Shown: positions 22,439 through 34,028 of the stretch, in pieces | Layout of the letters: each line of letters starts with the position of its first letter | How positions within the stretch are numbered: position 1 is the stretch's first letter | NCBI RefSeq assembly: GCF_048569485.1 | Contig: NC_134364.1 | Coordinates: forward strand, 128,565,089-128,629,088 | DNA length: 64,000 nucleotides | DNA from: Anomaloglossus baeobatrachus | Taxonomy: Eukaryota; Chordata; Amphibia; Anura; Aromobatidae | Direction of reading: 5' to 3' | Made by a program: the position numbers and the translations under genes | The notes under the pieces: model-generated | Database searches by the model: none | Told to the model about the DNA's origin: nothing | The model's input: the letters and a program-made list of their open reading frames with translations, nothing else

Positions 22439-23484
22439 TGTACCGCCCCGCGGCCTCGGCTGCGACCGCCAAGCCGCTTGGATCCGTGCTCGTGTTCTAT
22501 GGGTAGTGGCTCGAGCCTCTCACAGACGCGGGGGTCACGTCGCTCTGCAAGGGGGGTTGGCGCTACGCGCGGGGGATACGGGTGTTTGGTTTTGGAATTA
22601 TAGTTCGTGACGCCACCCACGGGTCGTGGTGATTGTGAACACCACCGCTGCGGTGAAGGTACAGGGACTCCCGGGAACGGTGTAATGGCGCAGACACTGG
22701 AGTCACTGGTGAACCAATCGGAGTGATGAACGGGGCCCGCAGCCGGCTGCAGCTTTTCCTGTTAGGTTGGTAATGTCCGCCTTTCTCCTGCACCTGTGTG
22801 TGAATCTTGACTCCTGTGCCTGGGCACTGGTAGTCCGCTCCCTGGCGTATAAGTGTCGTGGGAGCCGTTTGCCCGCAGATCCTGGCCCTTTGGATCTCTT
22901 GCCTTTGGCGGTGGCACTTATCCGGAATGGTTGGGCTGTTGCCTTCAATCGGGACTTAGGTGGGAATGAACCCAGTTGATTTGACTATGGTGGTGGCTTA
23001 TAGCCTAGTACAGAGTCTGAGTACCCTGCCTGGTGCTCCGGTATCCAGTTGGCTCCCCGGTACGGTTCCGGCGGGCCACTACCCTTTCCCGATCCCTTAC
23101 GGTTCCACCGGTCATATTCACGGTCTCCTGCAGGCGGCCACTACCATCTGCCTCCTTGCCAATGGTGACTGGGCTCCAATCCAGCCACCGGAGTAGTCTT
23201 TGGCAGGCCTGAGCACAGGTCTGCTGCTGGACACAACCTCCCTCCTTCACTTTCAGAACTCCTCTCTCAACTTCTTGAACTTGACTCCTTAGGTTCCCGC
23301 CTCCAGGCCTGTGAACTCCTCGGTGGGTGGAGCCAACCACCTGGCTCCACCCCCCTGGTGTGGACATCAAACCTGGAGGGTGGTGACAAGGTTTTCTGTG
23401 TTTGACTGCTGTTACCTAACTGGAAGGGGTGTGATGTTGTGTGTGTGACTACCTGGGACGACCTGGATAGTCCAAGGCGTCACA
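22439..23484 (-). repeat. Solo LTR (type B)
   Basis: Reads TGTACCGCCCCGC...AGGCGTCACA, the reverse of type B. CTTG flanks it (22,435-22,438 and 23,485-23,488). It is about 1.05 kb and has no internal region. It contains GTGACGCCACCCACGG, the reverse of the internal primer-site-like block. Confidence 0.8.
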
Positions 23485-23576
23485 CTTGGTCCCGTGAGTA
23501 CTCACACCGTACTCTCCCTGGCGACCGTACTCCTTTAGTCCAACAAGCCACTTCACACTCTCTGTCTGAACGTCAA

Positions 23577-24742
23577 TGTGGTGCCCTGGACAAGCCAGGA
23601 CGTCACAGGTACTACAACAACACACCCCACACCCTGGCTAGGCACACCGAAGTCAAACAAAAATCCTTGTTGCCTCCCTCCAGGGGCTGATGTCCACACC
23701 AGGGGGTGGAGCCAGGTGGTTGGCCCCACCCACCGAGGAGTTCACAGTCCTGGAGGCGGGAAAGGGAGTTCAGGTCAGATCAGTTTTGGAGTTGAGGAGT
23801 GAAGTGGCAGTGGAGGAGACTGACCGTGTCCGGGTGCGTGGCCCGGGCACATACAGCAAGGTTGGCAGACGGTGGTGACCGTCTGCAGGAGAGGCTGATT
23901 GAAGTAAACCGTAAGGCCCGGGGACGGGCGGTGGCCTGCTGGTACCGGATCGGGGAGCGAAGAGAAGCCAGCACAATTCGGCAGGGCCTACGGACCCCAA
24001 CCAGGCTAGAAGTCGCCGTAAAACCGGTCAAATCTGTTAGCGAAGGGAACCTCCGGGGTTTCCCAGCAGTCAAGACCCGATTGAAGGCAACAGCTCAAAC
24101 CGTGAGGGGAAGTACAGTCACCGCCAAGGCTACAGTTCCCAGGGCCAGAGCCTGCGGGCAAAAGGGGCTCCCTCAGCATCCATCCAAGCTGGGGAGCGGG
24201 TTACCGGTGGGAAGCCATCAGAACCGAGGACTTAACACAGGTGCAGGGAAAGGCAGTCACCACCAACCTACTGGGAGAAGAACAACCGCAGCCATCTGTG
24301 GGACCCGTCCATCCAGCCGTTTGTTTTACCGGAGACTTTGCATTCATCATTGGCTGAGTGAGTACCACCGTGCCGTGCGGCACCGCGCTGCCCCCGCGAC
24401 CCTGCACCTCACCAGGCCCCGTAACCCGTCTGCCATCCCTCCCTCACCGGGCCCCGGGACAACCAACCCCCCTACCCACGGAGGGGAGAAACAACATCCA
24501 AGCTGCTCCCTGTCACCGCTCCCGGGATCCCCGTCCAGAGCAGCGGTGGTGCCACAACCTCACCACAACCGTGGGTGGCGTCACGGACAATATCCCTAAA
24601 CCAAACCACCCCCTTTCACTCACGGGCGAGGAGCGCCGCTCGAGTCCCCGGGATCCGCCCACCGCTCGAGCCACCGAGCAGCAACAGCAGCAGCCGGACC
24701 CGAGCAGTGGGTGAGCGCAGCGTCCCCTCCCCCCCCGCGACA
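23577..24742 (+). repeat. 5' LTR of Gypsy element A2
   Basis: 1,166 bp, TGTGGTGCCCTGG...CCGCGACA. It contains GTGAGTAC near 24,358 and GGTGGCGTCACGGAC near 24,576. The leader just after it reads CTTGGCATCATGAACAGGAT, a slightly altered form of the serine-tRNA-type primer-binding site of this group. Confidence 0.9.
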
Positions 24743-24957
24743 ACTTGGCATCATGAACAGGATCTTACCGCTCTGCCGTCTGGTAGAGGTGCACCTTGTG
24801 ACCGCCGGAGGTGTCCGGACGAAAATTTTGAGAAGCTGCCATTTTGGGCGAGAAAAGTCCCCGCTCAAACGTCTTCCCGAGTAGTGGAGGCGCGAAAGCC
24901 GAAACCCCGCCCCTGTAGAGGAGGAGCCGGAAAAAGACTAAGGGGGAAGGAAACAAG

Positions 24958-25971
24958 ATGTCTGTGCTCGCAGCCGCAGTGGCACCCGTGGATGGGAATG
25001 GGCCCGCCCAGGTCCTGGCCGCACTGGCGGGAGGCGCTGTGGCCCCAGCTCTCGCTCAGGTGATGCCGTTGTCCTTGCCCTATGTGCCCGGAGCTACCTG
25101 GCTGCCGCAGTACAATGGGAAACCTGACGCGTTGCAGGTCTTCCAGAAGAAGCTTAGCCCGCTACTAGAACTGTACCCCCTAACTGATAAGCAACGTGCA
25201 GCGGTAGTGCTGGGGCAGCTAACCGGCGTGGCTGAGCAGGAGGCGGAGACCTGGGCCGAGGGGGACCGGTCCTCTGTAGCCACCATCTTTGAGAAGCTAC
25301 AGACTGCCTTCGAGACCCGTACCGAAGCCGAGCGTAGGATGCAGTTTTATCAATGCCGGCAACGGCCCGCGGATAGAATTCGGGATTACGCCTTGCGTCT
25401 GCAAACCGCCCTCCACACACTGAAGCGGGTAGACACCATCAGTGATGCGAACAGCAACAAAATGCTAGTGGAGCAGTTTGTACAGGGGATGAGGTCCTCG
25501 GAGGACCGCAAACAACTCCGGCTGTGGGCCCTGGAACGCCCTGATGTTGGCTTTGCCGTGTTAAAGGAACGGGCTATTAAAGCTCTGCAGCCCCCAGCAT
25601 CAGAAGTCCCTGAGGCAGCCCCATGGCCAGCTGAGACGGCTCCAGTCGTGGTGGCCCCTGCCCTCCCAACGCCTCCGGTACCTGCCGCCCCAAGCGGAAT
25701 AATGGAGGAACTGGCTGCCCAAGTCCGCCGCACGGATGGGGACCTCGCCAAGATCCTCGCCGCACTCCAGCCTCCGACCAGGTCCCAGCCCCCGGGGAAG
25801 ATGCAGCTCGCCGACAGCCCCGAGGACGTCCCCTGGATGCAGCGGAGGAGGGCCAATGACTCACGGTATGGACCTCCGATTTGTTACAGGTGCAGCAAGC
25901 CCGGCCACTACTCCCGACGGTGTCCGTTAAACGAGCAACCCCTGGGGCCACGGGCCAATCCTCAGGAGTAG
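24958..25971 (+). CDS. Gag of Ty3/Gypsy element A2 (fossil)
   Basis: An open frame of 337 codons. The N-terminal third is Ala/Pro-rich, then comes a capsid-like helical domain (about residues 50-210) with the retrotransposon-gag pattern around WLPQYNGKPDALQVFQKKL and FVQGMRSSEDRKQLRLW. A linker rich in Pro and Ala follows. A CCHC zinc knuckle (CYRCSKPGHYSRRC) lies at about residue 310, near the C-terminus. Gag forms the virus-like particle and binds element RNA. The start ATG is the first in the frame and follows a purine-rich leader. It looks whole. It has no recognisable sequence likeness to the gag-like ORFs of elements B and C apart from the zinc knuckle. Confidence 0.85.
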   Translation: MSVLAAAVAPVDGNGPAQVLAALAGGAVAPALAQVMPLSLPYVPGATWLPQYNGKPDALQVFQKKLSPLLELYPLTDKQRAAVVLGQLTGVAEQEAETWAEGDRSSVATIFEKLQTAFETRTEAERRMQFYQCRQRPADRIRDYALRLQTALHTLKRVDTISDANSNKMLVEQFVQGMRSSEDRKQLRLWALERPDVGFAVLKERAIKALQPPASEVPEAAPWPAETAPVVVAPALPTPPVPAAPSGIMEELAAQVRRTDGDLAKILAALQPPTRSQPPGKMQLADSPEDVPWMQRRRANDSRYGPPICYRCSKPGHYSRRCPLNEQPLGPRANPQE

Positions 25972-25975
25972 AACC

Positions 25976-28900
25976 CAGTGGCCCCCCCGGCTGGTGGGAC
26001 CGGTACATCGGAGCCCGGCCCATCATCCCCCTGGCAGTGGACGGCATCCCGCTGATGGCTCTCCTGGACACTGGATCGCAGGTAACAACAATACCATACA
26101 CACTGTATCAGCGGTATTGGGGGAAGGACGAACTAGCCCCCCCAGATGCCAGTATGACACTAATTGCCGCTGATGGACTCACATTTACCCAAGTAGGGTA
26201 GAAACAAGTGGCCATGACTAGCTGAACTGCAACACCAGGGTTTGATTGTGATAATGAATGAACCCAGTGATCATAACCCGAAGGTAGTGCTAGGTACTAA
26301 TGTGATGGAGCACTGTATGAGTGACGTGCTGACCCTACTGCAGCAGCTGGCCGCCATGGCGGCGGGGAGTCGACAGAGAGCTGTGCAGCGTGAGATCTGG
26401 GCCCTGATGTATCGCCAGCATGTGAATTCAACAGGGGGAGAGATTGGAGGAGTGAGAGTGATGGATGCGGCCCCTTTGATTGTGCCTCCCAGGAGCGAGA
26501 TGATGATTTGGTGTAGGGCAGCGGTAGGGCCCCAAGGGCGAGACTACCCCGCCATGATAGAGCCCATGTCCTCCGAACACTGGCCCACAGTAATGGCCGC
26601 CCGAGGGGTGGTAGACATCAAGAAAGGGAGAGTGCCCGTACGAGTGTTGAACTGTGGGGAGGAAGAGGTTAGGCTCCCCCGGTACGCTACCCTTGCCAAA
26701 TTGCTCACTCTAGATCCCCACACCATCCATGAAGCCGTTCCCCCGATCTCCCCGCCTACTGCCAGTTCTCCCCCATCCATGGGGGAGTTAGACGAGTGGT
26801 GTCGAGAGCTACACGTCGGCACTGAGGATACCCCCACACACCACAAGGAAGGGGTATACCGGGTGGTACAGGAGTATGAGCGAGTTTTTAGCAAACACCC
26901 TCTAGATTTTGGGCAGATTAAAGGGGTCCAACACCACATCCCTACCGGTGCACACCCCCCTATTAAAGAGAGATACAGGCCTATTCCCCCCGCACACTAC
27001 CAATGCGCCAAAGACATGTTGAGGAACATGAAGGAGGCGGGGGTTATTAGGGACAGCTGTAGTCCCTGGGCCGCCTCGTTGGTGCTGGTTAAGAAGAAGG
27101 ATGGCACCATACGGATGTGTGTGGATTACCGGAAGATTAACCAGATAACGCATAAGGATGCTTACACTCTGCCCCGCATTGAAGAGTCCCTGGCCGCGCT
27201 GAGAACCGCTAACTACTTCACTACCCTTGACCTCACCAGTGGGTACTGGCAGGTGGCTGTGGCGCCGGAAGACTGAGAGAAGACTGCCTTCGCCACTCCT
27301 ATGGGACTCTGCGAGTTCAACAGCATGCCGTTCGGGCTGTGCAATGCCCCCGGAACCTTCCAACGGCTGATGGAATGCTGTCTGGGACACCTAAATTTCG
27401 AGACCGTCTTGCTGTACCTAGATGATGTGATTGTGTACTCACAGACGTATGAAGCCCACCTGGAGCACCTAGCCGAGGTGTTCGCATCCCTTGCTAAGTA
27501 TGGGATGAAGTTGAAGCCCTCAAAGTGTCATCTGCTGAAGCCCAGAGTGCAGTACCTTGGACATGTGGTTGGTGCGGAAGGTGTCGCCCCCGACCCCGAG
27601 AAGATCACCGCCATCCAAGATTGACCGAGACCGACCACGGTGAGGGAAGTGAGGCAGTTCCTGGGCCTGGTGGGATATTACCGTCGCTTCATTAAGGGGT
27701 ACACGAAGATGGCTGCCCCCATGCAAGACCTCCTCGTGGGACAGACCAAGGGTGGTAGACCCCTAGGAGCCCCATTGGCGTGGGAAGAAAAGCATAAGGA
27801 ATCCTTCCGCCAGCTGAGAGCGGCTCTGACAGGAGAGGAAATCCTAGCGTACTCTGACTACAGCCGCCCATTCATCCTCTACACCGATGCCAGCAATGTG
27901 GGCTTGGGGGCTGTTCTATCCCAGGTCCAAGATGGAAGGGAGAAGGTGATTGCTTATGCTAGCCGAAAACTCCGACCGACTGAGAGGAACCCTGAGAACT
28001 ACAGCTCTTTCAAGCTTGAGCTCTTAGCACTGGTGTGGGCTATCACCGAGCGGTTCTGCCATTACCTGGCAGCAGCCAAGTTCACCGCTTACACGGACAA
28101 TAACCCACTGACCCATCTAGATACAGCCAAGCTGGGCGCATTGGAGTGGCCAGGTTAGCCCTCTACGATTTCACCATCAAATACCGGGCCGGCCGTACCA
28201 ACATTAATGCCGATGCACTCTCCCGGATGCCCCACCTGTCGGAAGAGGGGCTAGAGGATGACGACCTCGAAGAGATCGAGTTGCCTGCGTTTCACCGGCC
28301 GTTAACTGAGAAGGTGCATGTCCATCAACAACGGGTGAACTTGGACCCGCTGCCCAGTCAGGAGTGGCAGGAAGCTCAGGACCAGGCACCTGCTGTCCGC
28401 CTGGTCAAGACCCTGGTGGAACAGGGTTCTGCTGGGGTAGACACTGCCACCCCTGCCGAAGCCCAACGTCTATGGCGAGAACGGACCCGGCTGTACCTAC
28501 ACCGGGGAAGTTTTATCGTGAGCTGATTAATCCGAAGACCCACGAGAAGATTCGCCAGCTGGTGATTCCCCAGGCTAACGTGCCCACCATCCTGCAAGCA
28601 TACCATGATGGTGCTGGGCACTTCGGGTGGAAGAAGCTGGAGATGTTGTTGAGAGAGCGGTTCTATTGGAGTGGAATGCGGGAATCTGTGGAGGCCTGGT
28701 GCCGTGAATGTGGCCCCTGCGCATTGAGAAGGAAGGACGAGGCCAGCCAGAAGGCATCCTTACACCCGATCATTACGCATCAACCGCTGGAGCTGGTTGC
28801 CCTCGACCATGTAAAGCTCACCCCCAGCCGAAGTGGTTACACCTACGCTCTAACCATTGTAGACCACTATTCAAGGTTCATGGTGGTTGTCCCAGTTAAG

Positions 28901-29990
28901 GACCTAACCGGCCGTACCGCCGCTAAGGCGTTCCAGGCTTATTTCTGTCGACCGCATGGGTACCCCGAGAGGGTGCTTACCGACCAGGGCCCGGCCTTTG
29001 AAGCAGAGGTATTCCAGGAATTCTGCCAGTTGTACAGCTGAAAGAAAATCCGGACCACGCCTTACCATGCCCAAACTAATGGCATGTGTGAAAAGATGAA
29101 CCACTTGGTCCTGGGCCTCCTCAAGACGTTACCGCTGGAAGAGCAGAACCTGTGGCCGGAGAAGCTACCTGACCTGGTCGATATGTATAACAACATCCCT
29201 TCCAGCTCTACGAAATGCACTCCAGCATACCTGATGAGAGCTCGTCCCGGCCGGCTACCAGTGGATTTAGAAATGGGCTTGGAAGCCCCAGAAGCACTCC
29301 CTTCGACGGCTGAATGGGACACTCGGCGGAGAACACAGTACCGCCAGGTCCAGGAATATGTTGAAAAGAACTTGTGCCCGAGTCGGGAATAACAAGAGCA
29401 GTGCTTCAACAAGAAGGTGCCAGACGGTCCCTTCCAGCCTGGGGATGTAGTGCTGAAGCGTAAAAGAAGGACCCACAAGCTGGATGATCAATGGGAAAAA
29501 ACCCCGTACGTAGTACAGCCCACGGGATGGGAGAATGGGAAGGCCTACCAGATCAGCCGTGACCAGGGGGGGACTCTGGCCACGGTTTCCCGGGACCATC
29601 TAAAGAGGTGCCCACCAGCATTGAGGGTAGCGGCTGAAGCTCCAGTTCCCAGACCGGCGGAGAAAGAAAAGGAGGTAGGTAATCCATACCATAATGGGTG
29701 ATTTTCCGGCAGACTGGCCTACGCAGAACGGCGCGGTGATTCTTCCAGTGATACTGTTCCCACAACCCGTGGATGAGGAAGTGATGGAAGCGATCAACCA
29801 TGAACCAGTGCCAGGGATGTACCTGTACCCAGCTCCCCTACGCCTCCGCCTGCCCCACACGATAGCAGGGAGGAGGAACTAGTTGTTCCCCTACCCCACT
29901 ACCTGCCACCACTGACACTGGGCCCCGAAGGTCCACTCGTCCCAACCTAGGTAGACCCCCACTTAGGTACAGGTTAACTACTCTTTAAAG
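25976..29990 (+). mobile_element. Pol region of Ty3/Gypsy element A2, broken (fossil)
   Basis: In order: aspartic protease (near 26.0-26.2 kb; LLDTGSQ active-site motif), reverse transcriptase (about 26.9-27.7 kb; YLDD), RNase H (about 27.8-28.1 kb; LYTDASNVGLGAV), integrase (about 28.5-29.5 kb; HHCC zinc region with CRECGPC, then the DDE core) and a C-terminal tail near 29.9 kb. Broken, with about seven interruptions. It is highly similar to the pol at 350-4,156, which marks one family. Confidence 0.9.
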
Positions 29991-30276
29991 GGGGCTTTGT
30001 GTGTTGAGTGTACCGTTAAAAGTTGTGAATGATAAGTAAATCAACAGAAGATGTCACCTGATTGGAACTTTGATTGAACCGGCCGTTGCCGGCAACTAGT
30101 CCCCGTAGGGACTTCCTACAACTGTTGCGTAAGGGACTTCTTACGGACAAGCCCGAGAACTGGCAGGGCAACCACAAACTAGTTATGTGTTTTTATCCCT
30201 TTTTCTACAGTTAACAAAAATAAAACCGGTGATGGACGGGCAGCCCGTGGACGGTCTGCATTTTACTAAGGGGGAA

Positions 30277-31465
30277 TGTGGCGCCCTGGACAAGCCAGGA
30301 CGTCACAGGTACTACAACAACACACCCCACACCCCGGCTAGGCACACCGAAGTCAAACAAAAATCCTTGTTGCCTCCCTCCAGGGGCTGATGTCCACACC
30401 AGGGGGTGGAGCCAGGCAGTTGGCCCCACCCACCGAGGAGTTCACAGTCCTGGAGGCGGGAAAGGAAGTTCAGGTCAGATCAGTTTTGGAGTTGAGGAGT
30501 GAAGTGGCAGTGGAGGAGACTGACCGTGTCCGGGTGCGTGGCCCGGGCACATACAGCAAGGTTGGCAGACGGTGGTGACCGTCTGCAGGAGAGGCTGATT
30601 GAAGTAAACCGTAAGGACCAGGGACGGAATGGTGCTGGCTTCTCTTCGCTCCCCGATCCGGTACCGGCGGGCCCAGATCGGGGAGCGAAGAGAAGCCAGC
30701 ACCATTCGGCAGGGCCTACGGACCCCGACCAGGCTAGGAGTCGCCGTAAAACCGGTCAAATCCGTTAGCGAAGGGAACCTCCGGGGTTTCCCAGCAGTCA
30801 AGATCCGATTGAAGGCAACAGCTCAAACCGTGAGGAGAAGTACAATCACCGCCAAAGCTACAGTTCCCAGGGCAAGAGCCTGCGGGCAAAAGGGGCTCCC
30901 TCAGCATCCATCCAAGCTGGGGAGCGGGTTACTGGTGGGAAGCCATCAGATCCGAGGACTTAACACAGGTGCAGGGAAAGGCAGTCACCACCAACCTACC
31001 GGGAGAAGAACAACCGCAGACGTCTGTGGGACCCGTCCATCCAGCCGTTTGTTTTACCGGAGAATTTGCATTCGTCATTGGCTGAGTGAGTACCACCGTG
31101 CCGTGCGGCACCGCGCTGCCCCCGCGACCCTGCACCTCACCAGGCCCCGTAACCCGCCTGCCATCCCTCCCTCACCGGGCCCCGGGATAACCAACCCCCC
31201 TACCCACGGAGGGGAGAAACAACATCCAAGCTGCTCCCCGTCACCGCTCCCGGGATCCCCGTCCAGAGCAGCGGTGGTGCCACAACCTCACCACAACCGT
31301 GGGTGGCATCACGGCCAATATCCCTAAACCAAACCACCCCCTTTCACTCACGGGCGAGGAGCGCCGCTCGAGTGCCCGGGATCCGGCCCACCACTCGAGC
31401 CACCGAGCAGCAGCAGCCGGACCCGAGCAGTGGGTGAGCGCAGCGTCCCCTCCCCGCCCGCAACA
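30277..31465 (+). repeat. 3' LTR of Gypsy element A2, with an internal palindrome
   Basis: 1,189 bp, TGTGGCGCCCTGG...CCGCAACA. It differs from the 5' LTR mainly by a local rearrangement near 30,627-30,707 that made a perfect 32-bp inverted repeat. The GTGAGTAC motif is near 31,086. Confidence 0.9.
30627..30707. repeat. Perfect 32-bp inverted repeat with 17-bp spacer
   Basis: The left arm 30,627-30,658 is the exact reverse complement of the right arm 30,676-30,707 (GATCGGGGAGCGAAGAGAAG at the inner end of the right arm). The spacer is 17 bp. The matching place in the 5' LTR (about 23,920-23,980) has only the right-arm sequence. Confidence 0.88.
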
Positions 31466-31694
31466 TCAACATCTCACTTCTGTCAAGATGTTTGTCTGCT
31501 GTCAACTGCACTGACTAGCCCCTCCTCCTGGGTTTCTGACTAGCGGATTGGATAAGTCCCGACCAATAGGTGGCCATCCATCAGATCCGTCTCTAGCCTG
31601 TTACCCAGTCTGGGAAAAAGGGCATGGATGTGTGTCTTTGAACGGTATTTACCGGCACTGGTCTTCCAGGTATCCGGGGTAAGCTCCGCAACAT

Positions 31695-32355
31695 GAATAT
31701 GGCGGTGCCTGATGAGAGAAGCAGATTTTGTAAGAGCAGGTCTTGGAAGAGATGTGACACTGCCTACCCTCCCCTTCCTGAAGGGTCTCCGGAGCCTGAA
31801 GACCAGGTAAATTCAGGAAATTTCATTATCTGTTTCTGATAACAAGATATTGCACAGATCCTGACACTCAGGATTCTTTGCACCTCATACTCCAAATTGC
31901 CATTACCTATCACAGAAACAGGACCTCAGAGTAAATCTGAGAACGATATGACTTGAAGAGAGACTTATCAAACACATTGGTCCTGATTCATCAAGACCAT
32001 CGATGTTCATGCCGGTCTTCAGGAGAATAGCTGGACTCATTCACTGCTCGTTCTTGGACACCTCTTCATGAATTAGGAGCAAAATGCAAACGCTTTTATG
32101 AATGGGGCCTCCAGTATATTTTAATAGATGAAGGACATTTCAGGTGATAAGCTGCAGGGTTAATGATCTCAATTATTTATAAGGACCCTACAATTCCTCA
32201 CTGTTAGGGGCTAGCCCTTTGAGTCTACGGATCTGTTTAACAAGAAATAGGAAAATAGAAAACGCAAATAGACCTTTAGCAATTAGACCATCAGCAGGAA
32301 CTGGTTCATAGTCCACAAACATATGGCCAGAAACTTGGGGAGTGTGTCAGCTTTT
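31695..32355. other. Gene-free stretch; first part shared with window end
   Basis: About 31,694-31,790 matches 63,917-63,990 (AGAGCAGGTCTTGGAAGAGA and GATGTGACACTGCCTA). This may be the far side of the repeat that also includes the Penelope-like piece. The rest shows no gene, RNA or clear repeat. Confidence 0.45.
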
Positions 32356-32987
32356 GGCCTCTTTCACACGCCCGTGATAATCCACGCACGTTTTTCATGG
32401 ACGTGTCAGAGGTGCGTTTTGCCCTCCGTGACCCGTATTTATGGACTACGTGTGTTCTCCGTGTGTTCTCCGTAATAACACACGGAGAACGGAAACTTTC
32501 TGCTCACCTGTCCCTGGCGTTGCTGTCTGTGGCGCTGATCTTCGGTCCTGCCGACTTCCCGCTGCTGCTGCTTCTGGCCGCAGTGAAGTGAATATTCAAT
32601 GAGCATAATGAGCGGCGGTCGGCAGCAAGTGACAGCAGCGGCAGAGACAGGAAGGCTGGAGAAGGTGAGTAATGTTTTGGGTTTTTTTTCTCACAGACAC
32701 GTCTTCTCTCCGGCGCGTGTCACACGGAACACATCTGTGTGGTCCGTGTGTGTTACGTGTGATACGTTTGTGTTACGTGTGACACCCGTGATGCCGGAGA
32801 GAAAACGGACATGTCGGCGTGAGAAACACACGGACACATGTAAGTACGGAACGGACACACGGTCCGTGCGCAAATACTTACGTGTGTCCAAAACCATAGA
32901 AATACCTAGGTCTACGTGTGTACGTGTCTCCGGTACGTGAGAAAACTGCCAAAAACGTACCGGAGGCACATGCGTGTAAAGGGGGCC
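32356..32987. mobile_element. MITE-like DNA repeat with 16-bp terminal inverted repeats
   Basis: The left end GGCCTCTTTCACACGC is the near inverse of the right end GCGTGTAAAGGGGGCC. The interior has many CACACGGA/TCCGTGTG-type inverted pairs. No transposase. Family not assigned. Confidence 0.5.
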
Positions 32988-32990
32988 TTA

Positions 32991-33365
32991 GGCTGTATGC
33001 GCAACACAGAGTTTTTCTGATGCTGCGTTTTTGGCCGCAAAAACGCACAAAAACACAAAAAACGCACCCACGGCAAAAACACATCGGTAAAAAATGCATG
33101 CGTTTTTACCGCATTTCGGTGCGTTTTTGGCTGCGTTTTGTTGCGTGTTTGATCACTGCGTTTTGCTGCATTTTTCCAATGCATTGCATGGGTGAAAAAC
33201 GCAGTCCATTTTTTTTTTTTAGCTCAAAAACGCAGCTAAAAAAAAGTTGTGTGCTGACAGCAAAAATTAAGTCATACACTTTGCTGGGGAAGCAAAGTCA
33301 TGCAGTTTTACTCACAAAGACGCACCTGAAAAACGCCGCAAAGAACACTCAGTGCGCACATAGCC
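32991..33365. mobile_element. MITE with TTA duplication
   Basis: Terminal repeats GGCTGTATGCGCA and TGCGCACATAGCC are flanked by TTA (32,988-32,990 and 33,366-33,368), which fits PIF/Harbinger-type TWA targets. The interior is rich in AAAACGCA and TGCGTTTT. Confidence 0.6.
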
Positions 33366-33440
33366 TTAAAGACTTTAGTATAAGGTCTGAAGGTCACAAC
33401 AAAATCAAATCTATAAAAGAACAAGGCCCAACTAGCTTAT

Positions 33441-33860
33441 CAAATTCAGTGTCATGCGAGTGTCACTGCGACTGAGGTCCGATCATACGATTGGACCTGA
33501 GCTGCGGGGGGCGGGCCGGCACTGAGGAGGGGTGGGCCGGCGCTGCGGAGGGGAGGGAGGTATTTTTCTCCCTCTCTCCTCCATAGCTGGCTATTGCCTT
33601 TCTCACCCTGCCCTCGCGGTACACCTGTGTACTGCAAGTGCAGTGCAATTTTTCTCTTGCCCCATAGACTTGAATGGGTGCGAGAGAAAAAAGGATCGCA
33701 TTTCAGTCGCAACATGCTGCGATTGTTTTCTTGGTCCAATTAGGGCTGAGAAAATAATCACTCATGTGCGCTGACACAGAGTAATATTGGTCCGAGTGGA
33801 ATGCAATGTTTTATCGCATCCCACTCGCTCCGATTTTCACGCCGTGGGTTTTAGGCCTTA
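33441..33860. mobile_element. Nonautonomous DNA repeat, copy 1
   Basis: Closely matches the element at 51,998-52,506 in reverse: CATGCTGCGATTGTTTTC, ACTCATGTGCGCTGACACA, GCGAGAGAAAAA and the GGGCGGGCCGGC-rich block. The left end is incomplete relative to copy 2. No coding capacity. Confidence 0.6.
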
Positions 33861-34028
33861 GAGAGGCAAATCTAATAGTGCAGATTCCCATGTGCTGTTG
33901 AGTCCATTATATGACGTCCCACAAAGACTTTAAAATAATGAGGACACGTATTATATACCAGTCTCTTTATTGTTACTGGAAACAAAGGCACAGTTCGCCG
34001 CCCGGGCCATCACCACACAATGCGGACA
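33861..34028 (-). other. 3' untranslated region of the S100A13-like gene (about 33,950-34,028) and flank
   Basis: Immediately downstream of the stop codon on the minus strand. An AATAAA poly-A signal lies at 33,966-33,971 (minus strand), 58-63 bases after the stop, giving a short 3' UTR. Confidence 0.65.

Larger units (their letters stand above)
23577..31465 (+). mobile_element. Full-length but broken Ty3/Gypsy element A2
   Basis: About 7.9 kb: 5' LTR 23,577-24,742, a PBS-like site from about 24,746, gag, pol, a polypurine tract (AAGGGGGAA) and 3' LTR 30,277-31,465. TCAA flanks it (23,573-23,576 and 31,466-31,469). All expected parts are present in Ty3/Gypsy order. Gag looks whole; pol is broken, with about seven interruptions. 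By eye the LTRs differ by a few percent, which makes this insertion older than element C. It is inserted into the type E LTR and is the only copy here with every coding part. Confidence 0.92.
21731..31694 (-). repeat. LTR-like repeat (type E), split by two later insertions
   Basis: Pieces at about 21,731-22,438, 23,485-23,576 and 31,470-31,694 together parallel the solo LTR at 54,675-55,720: GTGACGCCACTTGCGG near the left, the 'ggtggtattg' block, a price-tag-like GTGGGTCCCCGTGG, and TTTACCGGCACTGG near the right. The breaks coincide with target-site duplications CTTG and TCAA of the inserted elements. The outer limits are less certain, as no clear duplication is seen. Confidence 0.55.

Noticed and set aside
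31694-31815. A possible exon ending in a GTAAAT donor
   Set aside because: The same sequence recurs at 63,917-64,000 next to the same repeats, so it is better explained as repeat sequence.
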